Below are positions 1-7,197 of a DNA stretch of 11,295 nucleotides, piece after piece (the stretch's first letter is position 1; each line of letters begins with the position of its first letter). A program made the translations under genes and the position numbers. The DNA is from Thalassiosira profunda. Lineage: Eukaryota; Bacillariophyta; Thalassiosirophyceae; Thalassiosirales; Thalassiosiraceae. The stretch is from the NCBI GenBank assembly GCA_036939355.1, contig JALLAP010000640.1, positions 1-11,295 of the forward strand. The letters are read 5' to 3'. The notes below the pieces were generated by a model that worked only from the letters and a program-made list of their open reading frames with translations, searched no databases and had not been told where the DNA came from.

Positions 1-348
1 GTCAACCACTTTCCGGGGGAGATGCTGCCGTACTTGGAACTCGCCATTCCGGCCATGACGGACGCGGGATTCTCCGACGAAGCGGTGTGCCGAACACTAC
101 GGGGGAACGCGATCGAGGTGTTCGGCTTGCCCGCGGAGCCTCCAGGAATGGGCGGTGGCAACAATGAGACGGAAGAGCCGATGGTTGGATTGCCGACAGA
201 GTCGCCGACGAGTCCACCGACGGGCACAGACGAGAATGGAGGCGGAGAGGACTCGACATCATCGGGCGGCGGCGGCGATTCGATGCGAGGGCGGGAATGG
301 ATCGTCTTCGTTGGCAGCGTGGGCGTGTTCTTCGCTCTGTGGCTTTGA
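1..348 (+). CDS. C-terminal part of a putative TIM-barrel metal-dependent hydrolase with GPI-type tail (5' end outside window)
   Basis: The frame is open from base 1 and ends at TGA 346-348, leaving 115 residues of a longer protein. The first 43 residues end in GFSDEAVCRTLRGNAIEVFGL, split here as GFSDEAVCRTL then RGNAIEVFGL. This 'G-S-D-E-x-V-x-L-x-x-N-x-x-x-x-F' pattern is typical of the last helix of amidohydrolase-superfamily barrels (amidohydrolase-related, phosphotriesterase-like or M19 dipeptidase); I cannot choose between them. Then come about 55 residues rich in Gly, Pro, Thr, Ser and acidic residues, a small-residue stretch (SSGGGGDS), a short polar spacer and a 16-residue hydrophobic end from W100 (WIVFVGSVGVFFALWL). 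That order matches a GPI-anchor signal; a C-terminal membrane anchor is the alternative. No metal ligands are visible because the catalytic part lies upstream. The family call is tentative; the coding call is firm. Confidence 0.6.
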   Translation, partial: VNHFPGEMLPYLELAIPAMTDAGFSDEAVCRTLRGNAIEVFGLPAEPPGMGGGNNETEEPMVGLPTESPTSPPTGTDENGGGEDSTSSGGGGDSMRGREWIVFVGSVGVFFALWL

Positions 349-479
349 TTGTGTTGCAAAGGCGTACTGGAGAGACTATTCTTTTCATCTATTAAGGAGC
401 GAGCGTCTGTGCTAAAGGATCCGGGGGATAAATACTACGATGCAAGGTAAATGAGTTGGCGGTCAGCATGCGCCATTAC

Positions 480-500
480 CCCCACGCCCTGAGTGTGGGG
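480..500. repeat. Short inverted repeat, possible hairpin
   Basis: CCCCAC at 480-485 can pair with GTGGGG at 495-500 around a 9-nt loop. It lies 132 bp beyond the stop codon of the upstream hydrolase gene. It could be part of a 3' end or chance; no poly-T tract follows. Confidence 0.3.
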
Positions 501-627
501 TGAAATCTGCTGCAGCTTGGTACTCATAAGTGCATCGTGCTTTGGTGTCAGCCACTCTCTAGAAACAGCGCCATTTATTTCGCGGCCTCCTCTCGCTCGG
601 CCTGTCTTTTTGTAATGTCAGTATGGT

Positions 628-649
628 ATCACTGCCCCATCACTGCCCC
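628..649. repeat. Perfect tandem duplication of an 11-mer in the protease promoter region
   Basis: ATCACTGCCCC occurs twice back to back (628-638 and 639-649). The 8-bp palindrome GACGCGTC follows directly at 650-657; its core ACGCGT is the known MCB/MluI cell-cycle box of yeasts, but a role here is only a guess. The site is about 300 bp upstream of the protease start codon. Confidence 0.55.
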
Positions 650-785
650 GACGCGTCATCGACACCAGTGATAACTTCCGGCAAGAGGGGCGGGCATCTG
701 CTTTGAAACAGCTGTCGACAAAGCATCTTTTTGTATCGTACCAAAACCCTGCGCTGCTGCCTCTTGCTTCGTCGCCACATTCGGA

Positions 786-823
786 GTCTCAGAAAGAATC
801 AGTGACATGTCTCAGAAAGAATC
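786..823. repeat. 15-bp direct repeat in the protease 5' flank
   Basis: GTCTCAGAAAGAATC is present at 786-800 and again at 809-823, with start points 23 bp apart. The second copy overlaps the G of an ATG at 807-809. It could be a duplicated regulatory site or replication slippage. Confidence 0.6.
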
Positions 824-944
824 GTCGAGGACATCCTGTTGTCTCGCTCGGCTTAGATATCTAGGTGATGGTGCCAAAAGGCAAGGTGATTTCACCAGCA
901 AAACTGATCATAACTTGCACTGTACTTATCATACCAAAGCAACG

Positions 945-2599
945 ATGAAGCTCTCGCACCCCCTCTCGTTGGCCCTCCTTGTCGGCGGCGTCCTCGCGGT
1001 GCCGGAGCCCAATCCCCAGGAACGCCGCATGCAGGCGAACGGCAACAACGGCAATGCAAAGGGCCACGCCAAGAAGGTGCGGGAGTACTGGACGCCCGCG
1101 AGGCGCAAGGCCGCCACCCCCCGCGACTTCACGCTCGATGGCCCGCCATCCGCGCAGTCGCCTTCCGGTTTGCGCGACCGCCAGCTCAAGCGCTGCCGCA
1201 GCAGGGGAGAAGAGAACGCGGAATGGACCGCCGGCACGTCGTCGAGCATTACACGTGCGGCGGGGCGCGTGTACTTTACGATGGACGGGAGCAATTACGT
1301 CGTGAGTCGTTGGTTTGCTTCGCCTTTCTGCTTGCTGCGCTGCTCCTCTGCTTTTTGTTCTCACGCTCTCCTCTCTCCCCGCTCCACCAGTGCTCGGGTA
1401 CCGTCGTAAATGATGGAGACTATTCCTCCGGCAGCAGCAACGATCGGAGCGTCATTCTTACGGCAGGACACTGCGTGTACGACGACGCTGCCAAGGCGTT
1501 CGCCACCTATGCCTTGTTCATCCCGCTGCAGCAGGGTACGACCGGTTCTAGGACCGACCAGAACTGCGCGAACGATCCCGAGGGCTGTTACGTGGCCGCG
1601 TTTGGCCTTGTCGACAAGGGATGGGCGTCGAAGACGTGGGCGTCGAATATCCCGGTGAGCCTTTGCCTCGTCTTGTCTGCCACATCTCTGTCTTCTTGCA
1701 AATGCCCACATCACGTGTTTATTCGATACTTCTCTCCTGCAGGACGACTATGGATACTATGTGGTCAAAAACAGCGACGATGGCGCAGGCAATACGCAGA
1801 CACTCGACGCTGATGTGGCCTACGCCGCCAACGGGAGTCCGGCCATCGTCGCGGCTGACTTCACGGCGCCTCGTTCCAATCCGTGCTCGAATGGCCGAGG
1901 CGTGCTCATGGGATACTCGGCCGACTGCGATCCTGACTTCATGTATTGCCGGACGTCTCTCGGCACGGACTCGGACGGGTGGGTGTTCAATGGCTGTGGG
2001 CTATCAGGGGGTGCATCGGGCGGCCCAGGCAAGTACAAGAAGTCACGACAGCTTTGTATTCTGTGCATCCTCTCACGGCTTCCATCTTTGCCTTCATTTC
2101 AGGCATGTGCGGGAACGATCTCGGCGATGGACCCCTCACGTCCGTCGTCTCCTGGGGCAACAATCGCGGCACTATGGGCGGGCCGCACCTCTCTGACAAC
2201 ATGGCCCAGTGCTTGTTCGAGCTCGCCAAGGACATCGATCTCGCCCTCCTCGATGGCAAGGACGGCGCCGTGACCGACGGGTGCTCTGGGGGCACCGCCA
2301 CCATTTGCACCGACACGTCCCAAAGTTGGTGCCCCGCGGTCAACAGTGGCGGCCCTTCTCCCTCGCCACCTCCCACGCCGCCGCCGGTCGTTGGCCCCAC
2401 CCCTCCTCCCACGCCGCCTCCGGTCGTTGATCCCACCCCGCCTCCTACGCCGCCTCCTGTCGTTGATCCGGGGCCAGCTGTGTGTTCAGTCGGAAACCGC
2501 AAAAGTGACCGATGGTGTGCGAGCAGGGGTTGTCACCCGCAGTGCGCTCTCACCTGCTGCTGCGAAGACAATCCAGGGGCCACTGGTTGCCCCCCGTAG
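945..2599 (+). CDS. Secreted trypsin/V8-like serine protease with Pro-rich linker and Cys-rich C-terminus (4 exons)
   Basis: Exons are 945-1301, 1391-1654, 1743-2028 and 2103-2599; the spliced protein has 467 residues. The start at 945 gives a classic signal peptide (MKLSHPLSLALLVGGVLA) and a basic propeptide-like stretch. The chymotrypsin-fold triad is visible: His in LTAGHCV (exon 2), probable Asp in QTLDADVAYA (exon 3), and Ser in GGASGGPG at the end of exon 3. SWGN follows in exon 4, as expected of S1 proteases. After the domain come three 12-residue units of the type [12 protein letters not shown], then a tail of about 40 residues with eight cysteines, possibly a binding or adhesion module. 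Introns 1 and 2 are GT-AG (89 and 88 nt, phase 0). Intron 3 (74 nt, phase 1) needs a GC donor at 2029. It probably acts outside the cell or at the cell surface; substrate unknown. Confidence 0.88.
2029..2102 (+). other. GC-AG intron in the serine protease gene
   Basis: The sequence reads CCCAG|GCAAGT at the donor and TTTCAG at the acceptor. Only this cut joins GGASGGP to MCGNDLGDGPLTSVVSWGN in frame. A GT donor at 2033 gives the wrong frame. Reading through the intron shifts frame and ends at 2273, removing the linker and Cys-rich tail. Confidence 0.8.
2360..2467 (+). repeat. Three tandem 36-bp units encoding a Pro-rich linker
   Basis: Units lie at 2360-2395, 2396-2431 and 2432-2467. They encode [24 protein letters not shown] and [12 protein letters not shown]. 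The third bases vary between units, so the repeat is not a very recent duplication. Such Pro/Thr linkers are usually extended and O-glycosylated, separating a catalytic domain from a binding module. Confidence 0.85.
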
Positions 2600-3062
2600 A
2601 CTCCTCGAACCTGGCGCAAGTACCTCTGAAGACATCAAAAGTACGTCATCAAGGCACGCGCCCCTCTCTATCCACAGAGATACTGTTTGTTTAATACATG
2701 CGTTCGCATCAGAGTGGCATGCTTTGGGAAGGATCTTTCTATCTCCCGAAGCATAGATTGTAAAGCCACATGATGATTTGACACTGATTGTGAAAAGAAA
2801 AGACTTCCCGAGAATGTAAATGCCATTGGTTGGCAAAGATGTGAGACGAAATAAAGATAAACGATGCCTCTGGAAGACAGACGAGCTCACGCACCGGCAT
2901 TACACTCTAGAAATAATCCTACTTGGCAACGTCAAGTATGAGCTGCCACCAAGCGGTAGGTGGTTCGTTCCTCTCGCATGCCATCCCAAACCCGATCTCG
3001 CCATAATCTGTGTTCGGGAGATCACTAATCTGTGCACTGCCACCCGCTCGCTTCTCTCTCCT
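2600..3062. other. Convergent intergenic region (3' flanks of protease and Cys-rich gene)
   Basis: About 460 bp between two stop codons on opposite strands; no supportable gene. An AATAAA hexamer sits at 2850-2855 on the + strand, 251 bp beyond the protease stop, and could be a poly(A) signal, though this is distant. A long + strand open frame that begins at 2820 is mostly the antisense shadow of the next gene. Confidence 0.5.
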
Positions 3063-3926
3063 TCACTCGAACGCGTACGCCTCGTCCTTGGGACACTTCC
3101 GCTCGCACGCCCTCTCGGACCGATTCGTCATACGGCACTTTTGCATGCAATACACATGGCCGCGGCTCGGCGGCGCGGGCGTGGGGCCCGTGCTCGCCAT
3201 CCTCCCAGGACCGACGGCCCGCTCCTGTCCCGTGCACTCGGCCCGGCAGTCGCTCTTCACACGGCCCTCGGCAGTGCACCGGAACATGCACCGTCGGGCC
3301 CTCTCGTCGAGGGGGTTCTTCCGCGTGTGCGGGTCCTCCGCCTCCTCGTCCAAGGTCGACCCCTCTTCAGGCTCGGGCACCTTGGTGCATTCGCCCCACG
3401 GCTTGCCCTTAAAGTGCACCTCGGTCAACTCGCTCTCGGTGCAGCACAACTCCGACCCGTCCTCGCACGTATAAGGCACATCTTTCGCTCCGAGGGACGC
3501 GCACACCGCCGCTTGCCCCTCGGAGCGCATCCGCGACGCCCGCGGCTTGGCGCACTGGATGCTCTTCTTCGTCGTGCCGTTGTTGTTGCCGTTGTTGTTT
3601 CCGCCGGAGCAGCCCTCGGCGCGCCAGCTCCACTCGCAGCTCTTGCCGGGGCACTGCTTGCCACACACGTCGGCGGCGCGGACCTCGTCGGGCGACTTGA
3701 GCGTGGTCATCGACTCGGAGCACTGCTCGCCCTCGAGCAGCGCCGCCTCGAGGTCGTTGGAGCCGCAGCACACCTTGAGAAGGTACTCCGCGCAGCCATT
3801 CTGAGGGCTGTCGGAAATATATGTCACTTCCTCGCCAACGGGCTGGCCGCGGAGCTCTTGGGCGCCGACGCCGGCGGAGGCGCCGCCGGTCAGGAGCGCC
3901 AGGAGGAGGAGCTTGCGCGGCGCCAT
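3063..3926 (-). CDS. Secreted cysteine-rich protein with two CX3C-X9-CX3C modules, function unknown
   Basis: Single exon, 287 residues. The N-terminus is a strong signal peptide (MAPRKLLLLALLTGGASA, cleavage near A18 or A22). The mature chain has 22 cysteines, an even number that suggests disulfide bonding. There is an Asn/Gly stretch at residues 109-117 (GNNNGNNNG), CC pairs at 53-54 and 161-162, and an acidic linker around 184-197. The last 75 residues hold two copies of one pattern: CMFRC-x9-CRAEC (C213-C231) and CMQKC-x9-CERKC (C260-C278). Twin CX3C spacing is known from helical-hairpin folds such as alpha-hairpinins and small Tim proteins, but I see no other tie to those families. Divergent from the PAP2 gene 164 bp away. 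No family recognised; secretion is inferred. Confidence 0.78.
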   Translation of the reverse strand: MAPRKLLLLALLTGGASAGVGAQELRGQPVGEEVTYISDSPQNGCAEYLLKVCCGSNDLEAALLEGEQCSESMTTLKSPDEVRAADVCGKQCPGKSCEWSWRAEGCSGGNNNGNNNGTTKKSIQCAKPRASRMRSEGQAAVCASLGAKDVPYTCEDGSELCCTESELTEVHFKGKPWGECTKVPEPEEGSTLDEEAEDPHTRKNPLDERARRCMFRCTAEGRVKSDCRAECTGQERAVGPGRMASTGPTPAPPSRGHVYCMQKCRMTNRSERACERKCPKDEAYAFE

Positions 3927-4025
3927 GTTCTGTGCTGATGAACTGTGCCGACTGCATGCCGGCCTGAAATCGATTGCTTTATGTCACTGAGTTTGCAGCA
4001 TTGTCAGGCTCTACGTCTACCTCAG

Positions 4026-4030
4026 CCAAT
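4026..4030 (+). promoter_or_regulatory. Possible CCAAT box in the divergent promoter
   Basis: AGCCAATCA matches the NF-Y type CCAAT context and lies about 61 bp upstream of the PAP2 start, inside the 164-bp gap between two divergent genes. No TATA box is apparent. A single short match; could be chance. Confidence 0.3.
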
Positions 4031-4090
4031 CATCATTACACTCCGCTCGAGAGGCGGTGACCCCGCCCCAAAGCCTCCATAGCCGCCCGC

Positions 4091-5026
4091 ATGGCCGTCC
4101 CGCGCTACCTCCGCTCCGGCGACCTCGCCGAGCTCTTCCTCTGCCTCCTGTTCGCCTTCCTCGGAGCCCGCCTCCCCTACGCCTGGGACCCCAGCGCCCG
4201 CGCGGGCGTGCCCCACCAAACCACCGCCGCGGGCGACCTCCTGTTCGACCTGACGTTCGAACGGACGGCGGGCGGGGAGACGGTGTCGACGGCATGGTTG
4301 GTGGTGCTGGGCATCGTGCTGCCGTTGCTTTTGCAATGTGGATTGGCGTGGGCGCAGCTTTGGATAGAAGGGAGGCAGCGAGATAAGGGAGCGGAGGAGA
4401 GAGGTGCCAATCATGACGACGACAGACCCACGGAAGATGACATCGAAGAGGTGGACGCCGTCGGCGCAGACGATGATTCAACAAACCAGAAACGCTCGAG
4501 CCCCGTCTCGAATGCAGAACCAGACGATCAGAAAGGACGATATCACTTCATACACACAACGATTTGCACGTACGCCGCTGCAATCGGAACGACGCTCCTC
4601 TTCACTGAATCGGCCAAGCGCTACGTCGGGCATATGCGCCCCAACTTCTACCAGCTGTGCCAGCCGGAATACAGTGACGCTGCAACATTGATTTGCAACG
4701 AGGAGGCCAGCGGCGATGCCGACGCAGAGCGGTATCAATCCTTTCCCTCCGGACACGCGAGCGTCGCCTACGGGGGGTTGACGCTGCTTTCGCTCTTCCT
4801 CGGACGATTCTTTGGATTTCCACACCAACAAACAAATGGAAAGCAACTTTTTAGAACGGTACAATGGCGGAGGTTGTTGTACTTTGTATCGGTGTTGTTG
4901 GTGCAGTCGCTGGCGATGTGGATCGCTACCAGCCGAATCGCGGACCAAGTTCACCATCCAGCGGACGCGCTGGCCGGCGCCGTGCTGGGCGCCGGGTGCG
5001 CTGTATTTGTGGATGGGATGTGGTGA
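4091..5026 (+). CDS. PAP2-family lipid phosphate phosphatase
   Basis: Single exon, 311 residues. All three signature motifs of the phosphatidate/lipid phosphate phosphatase superfamily are present: K176RYVGHMRP (KX6RP), PSGH at 219-222, and SRIADQVHHPAD from S281 (SRX5HX3D, with catalytic His289 and Asp292). Hydrophobic segments near 12-28, 66-90, 153-172, 223-243, 260-280 and 291-308 fit the usual six-helix membrane topology. Such enzymes remove phosphate from phosphatidate, lysophosphatidate or similar lipids in the ER or plasma membrane. Unusual is a hydrophilic, acidic insert of about 50 residues (95-147, DDD and EDDIEE runs) in the loop between helices 2 and 3. The start is the first ATG, in the context CCCGCATGG. 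Substrate cannot be told from sequence. Confidence 0.92.
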   Translation: MAVPRYLRSGDLAELFLCLLFAFLGARLPYAWDPSARAGVPHQTTAAGDLLFDLTFERTAGGETVSTAWLVVLGIVLPLLLQCGLAWAQLWIEGRQRDKGAEERGANHDDDRPTEDDIEEVDAVGADDDSTNQKRSSPVSNAEPDDQKGRYHFIHTTICTYAAAIGTTLLFTESAKRYVGHMRPNFYQLCQPEYSDAATLICNEEASGDADAERYQSFPSGHASVAYGGLTLLSLFLGRFFGFPHQQTNGKQLFRTVQWRRLLYFVSVLLVQSLAMWIATSRIADQVHHPADALAGAVLGAGCAVFVDGMW

Positions 5027-5198
5027 CGTGTGTCGGGAACACAACAACAGCGCCCAGCGTGTAATGATGAGCTCAGTAATAAGCTCGATTACCCATCGCA
5101 TGGACGATGGTACAAAACGATTCACTTCTTCGTTTCTATGCTTGACATTGATCTGTGCAAATGCCCACCCTCCCTTTGATACTACCCCAACTCAAATC
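5027..5198. other. Convergent 3' flank between PAP2 gene and monooxygenase
   Basis: 172 bp between convergent stop codons. A TGTAA lies 34 bp after the PAP2 stop at 5060-5064, the pentamer that some algae use as a poly(A) signal; this is weak evidence. No gene is seen. Confidence 0.35.
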
Positions 5199-6856
5199 CT
5201 ACTGCTGCAAGCTAACGGACGTGCTGCCGATGGTTTCGCCCAGGTCCCTTTTCAACGAGTCGACGAACTTTTTGTTCGACTTGTCCCCGCTCGAGACCTC
5301 GTTGACCATTGTCGAGGCAGGCAGGAATTTGACACTCATCCTCATAAACCAGCTCACGAATCTGTTTCGACTGACGCCCCATTGTCCGTATTTGCGAGCT
5401 TTACGGATCACCTTCGTGTTGTTTTTTCTGCGGGTTTCACAGTCGTAGTCAACAAGGGCCCGTTCAATATCCGTCCCGGCTTGCATGGCAGCAGCCAGGC
5501 GCTGCGCCGCGACAAACCCGTCCACGATTGCCATATTTGCTCCTTGTCCCATCATCGGACTCTGGGGATGCGCCTGATTCGATGAAAATAGATTGTCAAT
5601 ATCTCTCTAGAGTGGCGACACGGACGAGGCCAACAAATACACCGGCTCTTACCGCATCCCCCAGCAACGCCACCCGGCCATCAACGTACGACAGGGTTTG
5701 GTTCTCCCTGTCAAAGAATCCCGCGCGCGTCACATCATCGACCGACGCGTGCGTCATGATGGCCACAACGACGGGAGGGCAGTTCTCCAGGAGCTTGGCC
5801 ATCTCCTCCTGCTTCTGCTCTCCCGTCAGGGCCACGCCGCCGCGCCTCGTCAAATCGTCGGATGCGTTTGCCGCGGGAGGATTCTTCTCCTTGAGTACGT
5901 ACACCCTGCATCATAGGATTCAAGGGTCAGTGCATGCGCATGGTCAAATGATCCCCAATGCATAAATGCTAGCACAATTGCACACTCACCAAGCATGCAC
6001 TCCCTCCGCAACCTCGCAACTGAAAAAGACTCCCGGCTTCGCCCGCGTGCCCATCATCGCCAGCGAGACGTTCCCGTCCTCCATGTCGTTCTCCCTCGCC
6101 ATCTTCTTCAGCTCGTCGTCCAGCGCGCTCCCCTTCTCCACCGTCGTCTTGCCCCACCACGCCACCTGCCCGCAGTAGTGAAACCCGTCGTCGACGTCAC
6201 GGTGCTTGTGCTTCCGAATCGCCGAGTGGATGCCGTCGCACGCGAGGAGGGCGCATCCCTTGACGGACGTGCCGTTGCTGAGCTGCACTTCGACGTGGTC
6301 GGGACGATTCTCGTAGGAGACGACGGCCACGCCACAGTGCAATCCAGCGTCGTCGCGGATCCGCCCGTCGCCGTCCGTCAGCCCGAGCTCCTCGAGCAGC
6401 GCGCGCTGCAGGTCGGACCGATTTGCAAATCCGAAGCTCCGGGAGTCGGTGATCTTGAGCTGCAGATCCTTGAGTCGGTAGGTGTTGAGCGCCTTGCCCG
6501 ACGAATCGAACTGACAGGAGATATTCACGGGGGCGTAGGCACATCAGCTGACGATGCGTGTGATCACAAATCACATAATTGCAATGCACATGTCATCTCA
6601 CCATGTGCATGTACTCATAAGGGCGCATCGCCTTATCGAGGCCGGCGCGGCTCACCCGCAGCTCGTTCTCGAGAATGTCGACCGCGCAAGGGGCCATGTC
6701 GATGCCCGATCCTGCGTTGCGGCAGAGGCGGGCCGACGACGCCCGGTCGTACAGGAGGAAGGGGACGCCCGCGCGCTGGAGCGACAGAGCCGCGGTGAGG
6801 CCGCACGGGCCGGCGCCCGCGATGATGACTGGGAGAGTTTCTGTAGCTTCGGGCAT
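5199..6856 (-). CDS. FAD-dependent monooxygenase (group A flavoprotein hydroxylase), 4 exons
   Basis: Exons in coding order are 6856-6602, 6510-5990, 5905-5653 and 5573-5199; the spliced product is 467 residues. The N-terminus holds the Rossmann FAD motif GAGPCG (14-19) after VIIA. The NAD(P)H/FAD 'DG' motif is CDGIHS (D177 G178). The FAD ribityl-binding 'GD' motif is GDAAHPQSPMMGQGAN (341-356), rebuilt exactly across intron 3. A conserved RSDLQRAL arginine segment follows the start of exon 2. This is the salicylate hydroxylase/urate hydroxylase/zeaxanthin epoxidase-like superfamily, which inserts one oxygen atom using FAD and NAD(P)H; the substrate is not determinable. Introns are 91, 84 and 79 nt, all GT-AG. 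No membrane segment or clear targeting signal, so probably soluble. The start at 6856 follows an A/C-rich leader and places the FAD motif normally; the frame stays open 87 codons further upstream. Confidence 0.9.
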
Positions 6857-7197
6857 CGTTGTGTTGTTGTTTTGTGAGAGCAGTGGAGAGGAGCGCGAGA
6901 GGAGGGGGACATCATGCGCATCGCGGCGCACGACAGCGCCGCTTTGTCGTGCCGAAGCGGTTCTTTGTGTCGCGTCTCGGTACTTCCCTCCGTCCCTTCT
7001 GTTCTTCGGTGTTCTCTGGTGTGTCCCATAAAAATCTAACTCAACTGACACACTAACCACGTAGGAATTGATACAATGAGGTATCTTTTTTGTGAAAGGA
7101 TTGCTGCAACTCGGCATGCTCGCTTTTTTGCTTCCTTCCTGCTTCCTTCTTGATCTTCCTTTTGCTCAGCCCTGCATCCCAGCGCGCATCCGATGCG
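6857..7197. promoter_or_regulatory. Divergent intergenic region between monooxygenase and EF-hand genes
   Basis: About 340 bp separating two outward-facing start codons, so it must hold both promoters. The side next to the monooxygenase is an A/C-rich leader (CAACAACACAACG before ATG). The side next to the EF-hand gene has a pyrimidine-rich tract at 7128-7167 ending in CTCAG at 7165-7169, which looks like a 3' splice site. A candidate tiny first exon with ATG lies at 7076-7080. No certain core promoter element was recognised. Confidence 0.5.

Larger units (their letters stand above)
349..944. other. Intergenic region upstream of the serine protease
   Basis: About 600 bp with no supportable gene. 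It holds the 3' flank of the hydrolase gene and the promoter and leader of the protease. Visible structure: a 6-bp inverted repeat (480-485 with 495-500), a perfect tandem 11-mer at 628-649 followed by the palindrome GACGCGTC at 650-657, and a 15-bp direct repeat at 786-800 and 809-823. No clear TATA box or tRNA-like fold was recognised. An ATG at 807 is open in frame to the protease start, but the signal peptide supports starting at 945. Confidence 0.5.

Noticed and set aside
807..944. N-terminal extension of the serine protease from ATG 807
   Set aside because: In frame but would bury the signal peptide 46 residues from the N-terminus; 945 fits a secreted protein.
2033..2102. GT donor at 2033 for protease intron 3
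   Set aside because: Gives the wrong frame after the acceptor at 2102; the GC donor at 2029 restores the protease core.
2820..3938. 372-codon + strand open frame
   Set aside because: It overlaps the Cys-rich gene antisense. Its Arg/Ala/Leu-rich product has no domain pattern and is what GC-rich antisense frames give; the minus frame has a signal peptide and ordered cysteines.
6511..6601. Earlier acceptor CAG at 6550-6548 for monooxygenase intron 1
   Set aside because: It puts exon 2 in the wrong frame; the CAG at 6513-6511 restores FDSSGKAL and the downstream FAD motifs.
6857..7117. 87-codon N-terminal extension of the FAD monooxygenase
   Set aside because: The FAD motif normally lies within the first 20 residues, and the extension overlaps an A/C-rich leader and the neighbouring promoter.
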